From Pigoraptor vietnamica (taxonomy: Eukaryota; Opisthokonta; Filasterea), in assembly GCA_943704525.1 (NCBI GenBank), contig CALSCQ010000139.1, positions 54,232-118,231 on the forward strand: DNA of 64,000 bases, read 5' to 3'. Below the pieces are notes generated by a model, which was not told the DNA's origin, searched no databases, and saw nothing but the letters and a program-made list of their open reading frames with translations. Both the position numbers and the translations under genes were made by a program. This document shows positions 24,034 through 35,885 of the stretch, piece after piece (position 1 is the first letter of the stretch; the number at the start of each line of letters is the position of its first letter).

Positions 24034-25367
24034 CACACACACACACAGAGCCAGGAACGAGACGCACCTCAAACTGGTCGTAAATCTCCCGGTGGTGAAA
24101 GTAGGCGTGCGCAAAGATGCGATACACGCGGCGCGCAATCGACTGGAAGTGCTTCGCGGACGCAGGCGGAATGGTGACCCTAAAGAGGCGACGCATTGAT
24201 TAAAACCCATCACAGAACGAGAGCAAAAGCATTTCAAGTTGCTCCGATGGCATCCCCTCCTACAACGGAATGTATACCCTCAGGAGGACGGTCGATGGGC
24301 GCACACGTCGTCCCTCACACGGAAACGCAGACACAACAAACTTTCGCGTCCCCAAATATATCATGCACAACCACCGCAACGCACCTGCTTGGAAAGTACT
24401 TGTTGCTGTTCAGCAGCGCCGAAGTGCCGTCGAGTGTATGCACGGCGTAGTCAATGGCGCTGCACTGTGCGCCCCAAAAGAAAACCGGCGTCAACGCACA
24501 GACAAAGCCATTCGACAAGATAATGAACACGACTGAGGTTCAAACACAGCGCAGGCATGCAGTCAAAGTCGATTAGCCGCCAATTCGCGACAGTGCAGGC
24601 AATGTTGACAAAAGGGACATGCACCCAAAAACAGCCAATTCGCTGCAATTCGCGACAGGTGCATGAAATGTTACAGCTGCGCCAGCGACGCCCACCTCCT
24701 GCGGCTGCTTGTGGGCGGCGCAGAGATAGAGCCAGTCGTCCGTGGCCTTCATCTGCGGGCACGAGGCAGCCGTGCACACGTCTTGGAGGCTCACAATAAG
24801 CTGGTTGAGCTCAAAGCAAAATTGCCTGGATATGAAGAAGGGAAGAGGCGAAAACATCATCGCTACGAACAAATGCATAGATACTCGACACGCCACAACT
24901 GTGCCGCGCATACATGAGCGAGAAGAAGCGGCAACGAGACTCCACACACACTTGCAGCACAGGGGCGATGCATCCCACACGCTTGGGCGATTGCTGCATG
25001 GAAAATACCTTAGGTGCTCGTATTGCCACAAGTCGGCGTCCTGTCCCTCAGGAAGCTCAAGGATCGCGCCGAGGTTCTTTCGGTCGCGCTTAATCGTCTG
25101 GCGAATGTACTGTTGCAACGCAAGCACCGTGTCCATATCCGACAGTTCCACGTCCGGCCAGTCGTCGAGATGCTGCGCACACCGCACAGGAACAATCAGG
25201 CACTCTATTCAACCAACTATTTACTTGCCTTTCACACAGCACATTTCTTATTGTCTCTGACCTCGCATAACACAGTACAGCAGTCGAGTGAGGATGACAC
25301 GAGCGACACTCACGTCTGATTTTGTTCCCGAGCGGTTCCGCCGCGGGAGGGTCGCTGCCTTGGCCAT
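23830..25367 (-). CDS. MOB4: MOB4/phocein (MOB kinase-activator family, STRIPAK subunit)
   Basis: Small zinc-binding adaptor; MOB4 orthologues sit in the STRIPAK phosphatase complex with striatin and PP2A. Six exons, 25367-25314, 25172-25009, 24825-24696, 24464-24385, 24179-24068 and 23916-23830, encode 208 residues with closed phases. The pattern is MOB4-specific rather than MOB1: LPRRNRSGTKSD at the start, ALQQYI, LPEGQDADLWQYEHLR, then CTAASCPQM (zinc Cys pair), DWLYLCAAHK, AIDYAVHTLDG, LLNSNKYFPSR and RIFAHAYFHH (zinc His pair). The length is close to that of animal MOB4 (about 225). The start ATG is the only one before the LRRNRPGT-like block. It shares a 345-bp divergent spacer with the giant coiled-coil gene. 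Confidence 0.96.
23990..24047. repeat. (CA)n microsatellite in last MOB4 intron
   Basis: Nearly pure CA dinucleotide array inside the intron between the last two MOB4 exons. Confidence 0.9.
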
Positions 25368-25712
25368 CTTTTCAAGGGCACTGTGCCCCTCTACGAATGC
25401 GTTGGAGTATAATAACAACAGCAAAAGACTTCGAAGAGCCAACTCAAGGTTTCAAAGCTCAACGAAGTGTTGTGTTGTGTGTTGTGCGTGGGATTGGAAA
25501 TTTCGTCACGATGACGCCAACAGACGCCGTAAAAATTTAAGAATATTACGATACGACGTAAAATTATCGCGCCAAAGTTTTGAATTTCCGGCAACCTCTA
25601 ACGACACACATCACTTTGGGCGAGTTCAAACTTTTTTCAAAGCACTTTCCACGAGTACACACACCTCGATGGACTAACAGGCGCAAACAACGCAGTGCTG
25701 TGGTACGGCATC
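25368..25712. other. Short divergent promoter between MOB4 and the giant coiled-coil gene
   Basis: 345 bp, AT-richer than its surroundings around 25500-25640 (runs such as TAAAAATTTAAG). It must hold both promoters. No TATA box can be assigned with confidence. Confidence 0.5.
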
Positions 25713-28700
25713 ATGAGCCAACCGAGGCCGCGGGGCGACCCTGGCGGCGCCGGTCCCTCGTCGTCACTCGCGGAGGAAAATGCGACGCTAATGCAGGCGC
25801 TTGAGGACGCCGAGTACGAGAATGTGCGGCTGCGGGAGCTCGTGGACGACTTGCGCCGGGGTGCGCCCGAGATTAGCTCCATTGTGGATGCGCTGATGTA
25901 CGAAGAGAGGAATATCCGCACAGCGATATGTGAACGCTTGCGTGCGATTCATGTGAATGGCGATCTTTGAGGGGATCACTTCGGCATAGTATGCATAGTG
26001 ACAGATTGGCACTTGTAATATTAATATCTGTCCGTCGCCTCGTGCTCTCGTCGTGCGTGACTTTGCCTTGACTTGACTGAGTGCCCCCCACGTGCCGCCG
26101 AGGACAAGAACCGCGAGGTGCTTGCCATTCTGCAGGAGCGCGACGGACGCATTGCACGGCTCGAGGAAGAGATCCGCTCCCGAGACGACTTGCTCGTGGA
26201 GGCGTCGGAGAAGTTGGCGCTTGCGGGGACAAAGATTGACGAGCTGCGCACTCGCAACGAGGTGAGTTAGGATGTCGTCAAGTGGCCGTGAATAGTCGTG
26301 CCTCTGACGCACTATTTGCTAATAACTGCTTGTGCTGCGATGGCTTCAGAATCTCGCCCAGGCACTGCTAGATGCCGAGCGGGCACACGCACAGGTCGAG
26401 GCTACTCTGAAAGAGCGCGTGCGCGAGTGCGAAGCGGCCGTGGAAGAGTTCTCGTCGTCGAACGAGGGCATCGCAGGCCAGTTTGAGCGGCTGAGAGAGG
26501 AGACGGAGCGCGCCAAGACGGTCGCCCGCGATGCCGAAAACAGGCACGTGACAATGAGGCGCTGTTTCTCGCGATGAGACGGGATGGGCTCTCAGAGGGT
26601 GCTGTTGGACTTGTTCTGTCGCTGAATGCGCTCGTTTGTGACTCATTATCCATCTCAATGCGGTCTCGCAGGGCGCGTGCGATGGAAGTTGCGGCCGAGA
26701 CGGCCCGTGCGCAGCTGGACCTCGCTATACGTCGGGGCGAGGAGATGGCACGCGAGCTTGCGTCTGCGCGCACCGAGAGGGAGCAACTGCAGGGCATCGT
26801 GTCTGGCAACGAGGACGTGCACGCGCAGCTCGTGCAAATGGCCACGCACGCACAGCAGCTCGAGGTTCTCTTGCGCTCGCGCGAAGTCGAGAACGAGTCC
26901 CTCCTGGCGCGGTGCGAATCGGCAACGGCAGAGGCGGCTGCCCACGCGAGGCGCGCGGACGAAGCGTCGTCCATGCTAGCCAAGTCCGAAGAGGCGTGCG
27001 CGACCGTTCGCGCGGAACTGCACGCGGCGCGGGACGAGGCGGCGAGGCTCGGAGACGCTATTGTGGAGCGTGACCGTCGCGCCCGCATTGCAGCAGAGCG
27101 GCCCCGTTTCGACAAGTGCGTGGGCGTTACACCTTCCGACATTGCGTCGGAGCGGGAGGCGTGGGAGTTCGGGGAGGAAGTGCGCGGACTCGTAGGGCGC
27201 GCTGCCGCCGAGGGCGTCTCTCGCAAGGGGGCGCATGGCGACGTCGATGGCACACACGCCGAGCACAAGACGTCGACGCGGTCCCGCCTGCTGGCGCTGC
27301 AGGCAGAGGTGTCCGCGTGCCGAACGCGCGCGCTAGAGTGCGAAATTGCGCGAGGGAGAGACGCGGACGCGAGTCTGGAGCGGGAGAGGGTGCTTGCCGT
27401 GCGCTATACGGAGCAGCTGCGCACGGCCGAACTGCGCGCGGTAGCGGCGGACGACCGCGCAGACGATGTGGAGGGTCGCCTAGCTCAGCAGGCGCGCGCT
27501 CATCGCGACGAGGCTGCGACTCTGTCGGCTTCGGTGGCACGGCTCGAAGCACAGCTTTCTGAGAGTGTGCGCGCGTTGGAGAGCGAGGTGCGGCGGCGAG
27601 AGGCGGCCGAGGAGGCGATGGCAAAAGCGCAGTCGGACGTCGATGCCGAAAGGCTCGGTCGGGCGACCGCAACGAGCGTGCACGAGGACGCGCGCGCGGG
27701 CATGGATGACGACGAGACGGTTGAAGCGATGCGACAGCGAGTGCGTGCGGCGGTGGCTCAGATTGCAAGCGCAGAGGGAATGGCGGCCGAAGCACTGAGG
27801 GCGGCGGAGTCTGAGCGGGCACGTGCCCTCCGCCTTGAAGCCGTCGCATCGGACGGCGAAAGGCGCGTCACGGAAATGGCGTCGGAGGTCGAGCGGCTCC
27901 GCGAGGAGTCCACTGCAGCGGCACGGGAGCTTGCGGCGGCGAAGCACGCGCTGGAACAGGCGGAATCGAGGGAGAAGGACGCCGTGGTGAAGGGGGAGGC
28001 GCTCGAGATGTCCGAGCGCACGATGCGCGGAGAGATAGCGCAGCTGCGGGAGGCGCTGGTCGCGGAGGGTGCCGAGCACGCCCGAAATGTGGCATCGGAG
28101 CGCGAAACGTTGCTTGCCTCCGCGCGCGCACTGCAGAGGTGGGCTTTTTTTTTTTCTTCTTTTGACGGTACGCCTGTTTAATCGCCGTTTGTTGTGGGGG
28201 AGTGATGGTGCTGAACTGCATGTGGTGTGCATGTTGTTTTTTACTCCCCACCCTTCCGTTGTTTGTTTCTCACAAACGAGTGAGTTTGGCATCAATACGC
28301 TCATGCCGCGCTTTTCGCTTGTTGTCTGCACGCGCAACAGAGAGCTCGCACTACATCGCGAGAAGTGCACTTGCGCAGCGAGCGAGGAGGGCCTCTCTCC
28401 GCACAGGGTCGCGTTGCTCACCGCAGTTCGTGAGCTGTGCCTGCGCGCGTCGCTGATGTCCTCGACGGGTTCGGCAGCGGCTGCGACGATGCGGGAAGAG
28501 GAATCTGCGCGTTTTGCTCAGGTGCCCGGCGGCGCCGAACTCGAGGCGCTCGTGCGTGAGTGCGATGAGAGGGTGGAGATGTCTGCGGCCGAATTGCGCG
28601 TTGCGTTGTGGGAGAACGACATTTCCCAGGGGGAGATACGGTGCGTGCCCTTGAGTGGTGCCCTACCATGTTGCCAGCTACGCGACTTTGCCGTTGAACT

Positions 28701-31700
28701 GTATGCGGACTGAGTTTTCGAGATTTCTCCCTCTACTGTGTGGTTTTTTTCTTTCGCCAACACTTTTTGCTAACCCCAACCTTGGATTGTGCGATAAGGC
28801 GCCTGGAGGCACAACTGGCACTCGAAAGCGCGAGGCGCCGGTCGGCGGAAAGCGCGCTCAGCGTCAGCGCCGCACACCGTTCAGCCGTTGATGAACTGCA
28901 CGCTCGGTCTCTGAGGCGGGCATTTGACATTGCCGCCACGCGGACGAAGCGGTTGCAATCGAGGGCCGACGCGGCACTCGCAGAGTGCGTGCGCATGTCT
29001 GTTCGGTGTGCGGCGATGTCTGCAGAAAAGACACAGCTTCAGCGGAAGGTGGCCGCGCTCGCGAAGCAGATGAAGGACATGGAGGAACGCGCTATCGAGG
29101 GAATAGCGGCGTGGGCGCGCACCACGTCAGAGGGAATCGACCTCTCGGCCGACGTGCGGCAGCACGTGGACGACACGCTGTCAGAACTGCTCAAAACGGT
29201 GCGTTGATGGTGTTAAATGTGCGTATGTGTACACGTGAGTGTTCCGAGCGCGCGCGTAAGCGGGAGATGGGAGGGTCAAGATCCAAAGGATTGGCTTACT
29301 GTCTCTCTCACCCCTTAGTGGGTGGACACCCGTCTATAATTTAAGCTGATCCGACATATCTCCAAATGTGCATGTCCCCAGGCGTCGTCTGTCGAGGGCA
29401 GCCGCGTGCTCATGCGCGAAGCGGCCTCCCTTCGCGTGGTGCGCACAGAGCTGCTCGAGCGCATCCGCCTCCTCCAGGAGCGGTACGTCACGTGGTCGGC
29501 GCAGCGCTCGTCCGCACGTCAAGCCACCCGCGCGTTCATTGCGGCCGAAGCAACTCTCGGCGCCCCTGCCTCCGCACCGCCAGCGCAAGAAGCCTTCGTC
29601 GCCGAGGTGAGGAAGGGTTGTTGTACGTCTCAGTGCTCGTTTGGTAGTGGCTGTCCCTCTATCTAGTGTGGGCCGGTATGGACATGGGCATCTCTCAGCA
29701 TGAGCTGCTGTCCTCCGCAGACGGAGCGGCTGTCGCACGAGCTACGAGAGGCCGAGGATGCCCTGGCGCTGTCCGAATCGAGTCTCGTGGAAGCGCGGCG
29801 CGAGGCACGCGAGCTCAAGTTGCGGCTGGCAGAGCAGGTGCGCTGTCACCCTCCTTTTCAGCTGCCAAGTCTCGACCCTCGATTGTTGTTCGATTACCCT
29901 TACTCTCGCTCACCCTTGCGATGATGCGCCGCAGCTGGAGGGAGAAAGCGCACGCAGCGGGGTGCTCGCAGCGCAGCTAGCTTCCCAGGCCGCTCGTCAG
30001 CGCGACGATATTGAGCGGGACATGCGAAGGCAGTTGGAAGAGGTGGTCGCCGCACACGCCGCAGTCGAGACGGAGCACGCATCGTGCGCACGGACAATCG
30101 AGATGCTGCGGAAGCGCGCGGACACTGCTCTCCAAATTGCTCGCGACGAGTTGTCCCTCGAGCGAGAGGCGGCGGAGGGCGAACGCCTCGCGACGCAATC
30201 GCAGCTGCTCACGCGCCTCGACGAGGTCAAGCGCGAGGCGGAAGAAGTTCGGCGTCCGCTTGAGAACCGCATTGATGAACTCTCCGACGCCCTCGAGGAC
30301 GCGCAGCGCCGCCTACGCACGACAGAGTACGACCTGCGGGCGGCGCGGGATGCGGTGGCGGATCTCTCTCGCGTCTCCGAGGATGCCGTGCGCCTGCGTT
30401 CGCGCAATGCAGCCATGACACTTGAGATGGCGGGCCTTCGCGAGAGGGTTTCCGTGCTGTCGAGCGAGTTGAGGCGGGTGCGCCAATCGACCGAGGCCGA
30501 CGAGAGCGTCGCGGGTGTACCAACGGCGAGTGCAGCATCACGGGGCCGACATGCGACCGCGCCGTCAGTGGCGTCGACGAGGGCTTCGCGCAAGCCTGTC
30601 ACGCGCGGGGCGGCGAGCGGGCGTGCATCGCTTCGGTCTGCGCCTCTGTCGGTGCGTGCAGACGATGCGTCGAGTGTGGGCACGCGCGCCACTCGAGTCA
30701 CAGGGCGTAGCGTGGGGATCAGCGAGCGTGCGAGTGAGGCGACGACGCACGTGGATGGGACCGTGGAAGGAGGACTCAACTCGAGCGCCGTCCTCGCCAA
30801 CGATTTCGAGGCGCAGCTTCTTGCAGCGGTCGGGTTCCAACCGGAGAGCGACAATGTGCTGGACTACATTGCCGAGGAAGAGGTGGATGCTGCCACTGGA
30901 CAGGCTGCCGCACCTGTGGGCATCTCTGAAGTCCCGCGGCTTGGCGACGCGGCCTCACGTCGCGTGACGGAGGTTGCAAAGCTGCTTCGCACGCACGCGC
31001 AGACGGCGAGAGAAGCCGTCGCGCGTTACATGGAGGCCGCTGGCGAGCTGTCCGCCCGTGCTGTCGGGTCGCAGGCGGTGGGAGCAGGCGCCGAGGGCGA
31101 GGCAGACAGTGTTGCAGGAGCGGCGCACGCCGACGCGGCGAGCGTGGGATCGTCCGCAGGGCGCGGAATGGGCCGCCGTGAGCTGCGCGCGGCGTTGACC
31201 AAGACGGAGGAGGAGCTGAGGCGCGTGCGGAGGGAGCTTCTTGCGCGCACGGACGAAGTGGTCCGCCTGAGGGAGGGCCAGGCTCGGTCGGACGCTTCGG
31301 GCGGTGAGTGAGCTGAGCACAGTGGGGGAAAAAAAGAAGAAGAGGGGTCTCTGTACGCATGTTATCGGCGTGCGCTAGTAGTTGTCTCTAACCGCATTTT
31401 ACCCGATGAATGCAGTCGTCGGCGGTGCATCGGCGGTCCCTCCTCATCACGAGCCTGTTCGACCGCTCGACGACGTTTCCAACACGGTCGCGGCCCAACT
31501 CGCCGCCGTGTCGCTCGAGGCAAGCGACATTGCGGCAGAACGCGACGAACTGCGCGACCGCCTCGACATTGTACGAGACGCCCTCCGCTTGCGAGAGCTC
31601 GCATCACAAGTCGGGCCGGGTGCCCCTCTGAGTACAGCGGGCGCTGAAGAGCCCTTCCCTGGGACTGCCGCGTCGATGCCAGACTACGCGGGCGCGCAGA

Positions 31701-34700
31701 CGAAGGACGCCCCGCGCGCCAAAGCGGCGTGGCGCATCGCCCGTCACGCGCTGCGATTGTGCGACTCGATGGACTCTGCGTACGCGGCGCTGCTGGGCGT
31801 GCGCCGCTCGATCGACCTTGACCGCCGCGCGTTTGAGTTGGGTCGCGCCAAGATGAAGGAGTACGCGGCGCGACTGTCGAGTGCGGGCGACGCGCGCAGG
31901 GCCGCTCTGGAGAGGGAAGTGAACGAACTCTCGGCGGCGCTGCAGAGAGAGCACGACCACGTACTGGCCGTCGAGGCAAGACACGCGGCTGAGGTGGAGC
32001 GGCTGAAGGAGGAGATTGCAGAGATGGTGCGGACCGCAGGCGCCGCCCGCGCGGACTCTCGTCGCCGGTGCGAGGAGCTCGAGAAGACGAGCGCCCAGGT
32101 GCAGAAGGAAATGGGCGCGCGCATGAAGGAGCAGCAGCGCTTGCTTCAGCGGCAGACGGCGACGCTTGAGGGCCTGCGTTCCCTCGTGGAGGGCAAGCGC
32201 GCGCCCCATGCGTTGCCGGCAACGTCCGTACCCCCGGTCGATGCAGCGGACATGGGACAAGGCCACGTGCACCACCACGACGTCGGTCGCTTCGCCATCA
32301 ACCCGAATGCCATTCCGCGGGGCGACGACGACGATGGCGTCGACGGCGAGTGGAGCGACGGCGCTGGAGGGGACGATGGCCGCGACGAGGGCTTTGGCGG
32401 GGCGGGTGGCCACTTTGGCTCGTTGTCTCAAGTGGACGAAGAGTTAGAACAGACGAGCGAGGAGGAGAGTGGAGGCGAAGGCCCGGTCACGCACCGCTCG
32501 TCGCGCTCCCACGGGGGAAGCGCGCGTACCCGTTCGAAGGCGACATCGCTGTCGCGAGGGTCTGCGTCGCTCAAGAGTGCGCCGAAGGGGTCGCGTCCGT
32601 CGTCGATTCGCAATGTGGGCGTGCGAGGTGCTGGCCGTCAGCCATCACACGGCGGCCGAACTGCGTCGGTTCGGCTGGCCGGGAGCTCGGCCGGTGCGAC
32701 GACGCTTGACCCGAGCGAGCCCCCAACGCCCGGCGGCGACGAGCGAAGCCTCTCGCACGACATGCCTAGCCGTCACTCCGACGCGCCCGCTCCGTCTTCG
32801 TTGGCTGCGCATGGCGCGCCCGTGGGTGCTACGGGCGGCAACGTAGCGGCTGAGAAGGGGGCGCCGACGGACTCTATATCGAATGCCGTCGCCGAGATTT
32901 TTGCCGCGCGCAAGAGCGGCTGGACGTCGTTTGACGGGCTCATCGAAGGACAGGCCACCCCACGCGCTGCTGGTGCCGAAGATCCGTCCGCGGCCGGCGG
33001 AGTGCAGCCGCGGTCGGTGGATGAGTTTGGCGTGCCGAAGCCCCCGGATTCGGACCCGACGCCTGCGGGTGCGTCGCACACGCCCGCGCTCTCCGCGCGA
33101 CCGTCCTTTGTCGCGGGCGCCGGCGCGCCGAAACTCGACGCTGCGCTCTCGCACGCGAACGCAGTGGCGGGGCAGGTTGCCTCGCAGGGCGCGACGGCAC
33201 AGGCGCACGTGCCGGCGCCTGCTGCGGGAACGGAAGGGGCGCAGGCCACCGAGCGGACCGACACGGCACTACGTGCCGCGCGCGAGTTCCTCGAGCGCAC
33301 GAGACCGTCGCGCTCGCAGGTTGCTGAGCAAGGCGCCTTCTCACGGCAGTCCTCGCTGCCCGCAGGGGGCCGGGAAGCTTCTCACGGACTGCCCCCGATG
33401 ATTTCGCGACAGGGCAGCGCCGCCACGCTCGCGGGCGCAGGCGCGAAGAGCGTGGTGTCCGTGGCGAGCGGCACGAGCACGGCGGCGCGGCTTTCGCTCG
33501 GCTCTAATGCAACTCCCGAGGACATGCGTGCCGTGATACGCCACCTCGAGGCACGCCTCCGCGACACGCAGGCGCAGGCGTCGATGGACGCGGCGTCCCT
33601 GAGTGCCACGCGCGAGCTGCTCGCGAGGGAGAGGGACGCCGCGGCGGAAGCGATATCCCGTGCCGACTCGATGGCCGCGAGGCTCGACTCTGTGCAGTCA
33701 GAGTACGCGCGCGTGTGCGCCGAACTGGCCGCGCTGAAGGCATCGTGGCACTCTGCGGAGGACTGGGAGGCGCTCGTGGAGCGCTTGCGCTGTTGCAAGG
33801 ACGCGCTGAAAGCGGCACAGGACGACGCGGCGCGGAAGAGCGCGCTCGTCGAGTCGCTCCGCCTTGCCGCAAGCGAGCGCGGCGAACGCGTGGCGCAGCT
33901 GCAGGACAGCCTCGCGAAGGCGGAAGAGCGGGTACGGTCGCTCGTGGCGGAGGTGCGCAGGAAGGCGTCGTCGGTGGCTGCGATGAAGGAGAAGTGCGAG
34001 GCGGCGTCGAAGGAACTGGCAGCCGAGAAGGAGGCGCGGGAGTCGTCGGAGAAGAAGCTGAGAACGGCGAGGTGCGCGAGAGTGGGCTCTGCATGCATGC
34101 GCCGTATTGTCTGAGTGCCGTTCGTTTTGGTAAGGTGTGGTAGATGGAGCGTTTGTCCGCTTGCGTTTTCCAACTGTTGTGCTTTTGTCTTTTTGGCAGC
34201 GCCGATTCAGCGCGGAGGGACGCACTCGCGCGTGAACTGCGCGTACGCACCATCCAACTCGAGTCGCAGCGAGACGAGGTCGACGCCCGCAGAGAAGAGC
34301 ACGCACGCCTTGCGGACGAGTGCGCACGACTGCGGGAGGAGTTGTCGAAGAGGGACGACGCGCTGAGGGCGGCGAAGTACAAAGCGGCTGCGATGACGAA
34401 GGTACGGTCGAGCCCCACACTTTCACCAATGGAATGCAAGAATTATATGTCACTATGGCACCTTTGTACCTCACACAAAACGAAACGCTGACTTTAGCTG
34501 CGCACGGCACACTGACTCGAATCTCTATCTCCCTCGGCAGGAAGCCGCCGCGCGCGAGGAGGCCACCGCCGAAGCGCTCTCCGAACAACGCTCGCAGGCT
34601 GAGGCGACGATCGCGCGCATGGCCCTCCAAATTCAATCGGCAGAGGACCGTCTTGCCGCTCAAATCGCCGAGAGCGCGCACACGTCCGCACGCTTCATTG

Positions 34701-35579
34701 CCGCCGCCACAGCGCTCCGTCGCGTGGCTGAGCGCGTGTGCGCCGACATAGTGGCCACCCAAGATCGCCTCAACGCCCCGTCGCCGCCGCGGCCCCAGCG
34801 CGACCGTCCCATGCCTGGGGAGTCGCACGGGGCGGAGAGGCGCGCGATGGGGAAGGGGCGATTGACGCCGTCGGATCCGCCGGGGTCGTCCATCGATGAC
34901 GGCGCGTGGAGTGCGGCTCTCGACGTGTCAAGAAACGTATCCGTCTCTGTTTTACTTCTCGTCTGTTCTTACCCATTTTTTCGTGAGATTTGTTGAGGGC
35001 GGAATGGAACCGTTAAACTCTGCATCGCCACGTGAACACCCTTGACTCTCCCCACTCCGCACAGATACTGAACATTTCGCAGTCCGACCTCGGTGACATT
35101 CTGGGGCTGCTTGAGCGGGGCGCGCCCGTGCCCGCGACGTCGCATGCCTCGCGAGCCCCTCCTGCGCAACCGTCGCAACGCCCCGCGCAGCAGCAGCAGC
35201 AGCAGCAACAGAGGCGCAAGAGGGTCGCCGTGCGATTCGATCCCGCGGCGTTCTTCGAGCAGTTGGACGCAGTGTGAGTGGGCAGTGAAGCACGCATGCG
35301 CTGTCTCCAGAAAATCGAGAAGCTGTCTGCCTGCGTTTCCTTCTTGGGATGATTGACGCCATGCGAGCTTTTGTCTCACACTGGTCGATAATCTCAATAC
35401 TGTGTTGTGAGTCGATAGAAGAGCATCTTTGGTTCAGCTATTGAGTGGCTGACACATTAAGTGTCGCGTGCAGGCTCCTTAACGTCGGCGATGTCCAAGT
35501 GGGAACGGTGGTCGATCTCATGGCGGACCTCGTCGACATTCGCGCGTCCCTAGCGACACTCGCGGGGAAGGCGGAGTAA
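25713..35579 (+). CDS. Giant coiled-coil protein of unknown function (about 2,650 residues)
   Basis: About 14 exons: 25713 to about 25860 (end uncertain, because simple donors do not match the next phase), about 26100-26261, 26350-26550, 26671-28139, 28341-28641, 28798-29199, 29384-29607, 29722-29837, 29935-31303, 31417-34071, 34200-34401, 34543-34938, 35066-35275, 35474-35579. Most of the product is heptad-type coiled coil rich in Glu, Ala, Arg and Leu. It is interrupted by Ser/Gly/Pro-rich linkers near 30500-30760 and 32200-33500, the second with acidic DDDDG patches. A poly-Gln run (8 residues) near 35192 precedes a basic stretch and FDPAAFFEQLDAV. The C-terminus, LLNVGDVQVGTVVDLMADLVDIR, is compact. 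The join at 31303/31417 is read as an intron because CTAAC and a CAG acceptor precede the second frame. Such proteins are often centrosomal, basal-body or Golgi scaffolds, but I recognise no specific family. Two adjacent genes cannot be fully excluded. Confidence 0.75.
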
Positions 35580-35885
35580 GAGCGGACGAACAAACAACGG
35601 AAAGCATTCGTATTTAACTGAACTTGAACGTCAATGCGCGACACATGCGCGTGGGGAAGTCTGCAGAGTTAGAGCAGACAAACAAAGGAAGTCATTGGAT
35701 TTAAGTGAACTGGAATGCGCAACCGCACGATATTGGCAATCAACGCTATTGTTAATGTGAGTGCGACGGGTGGCTGTATTGGGATTCGGTAACCGTCCAG
35801 CGGCGATTCCCCTGCACACCAGCAACAACACAAAGTAAAACAGCAGGAAGAGAAAGCCCACGTGATACGACCCTCCGGCACGCGC
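35580..35885. other. Convergent 3' spacer
   Basis: 306 bp between two stops. It contains two imperfect copies of a short AGCGGACGAACAAAC-like word (near 35581 and 35671). Nothing else is recognised. Confidence 0.55.

Noticed and set aside
26402-27268. 288-codon minus-strand Ser/Ala/Arg-rich frame
   Set aside because: Antisense of heptad-coding DNA (GAG/GCG codons read as Ser/Arg); explained fully by the coiled-coil gene.
31303-31417. Gene boundary between the two halves of the giant coiled-coil protein
   Set aside because: A GTGAGT donor, a CTAAC branch-like word and a CAG acceptor join the halves in frame, so a 110-bp intron is simpler; kept as one gene with lower confidence.
33698-34828. 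376-codon minus-strand frame
   Set aside because: Antisense to two exons of the giant coiled-coil gene and spans their intron; no family marks.
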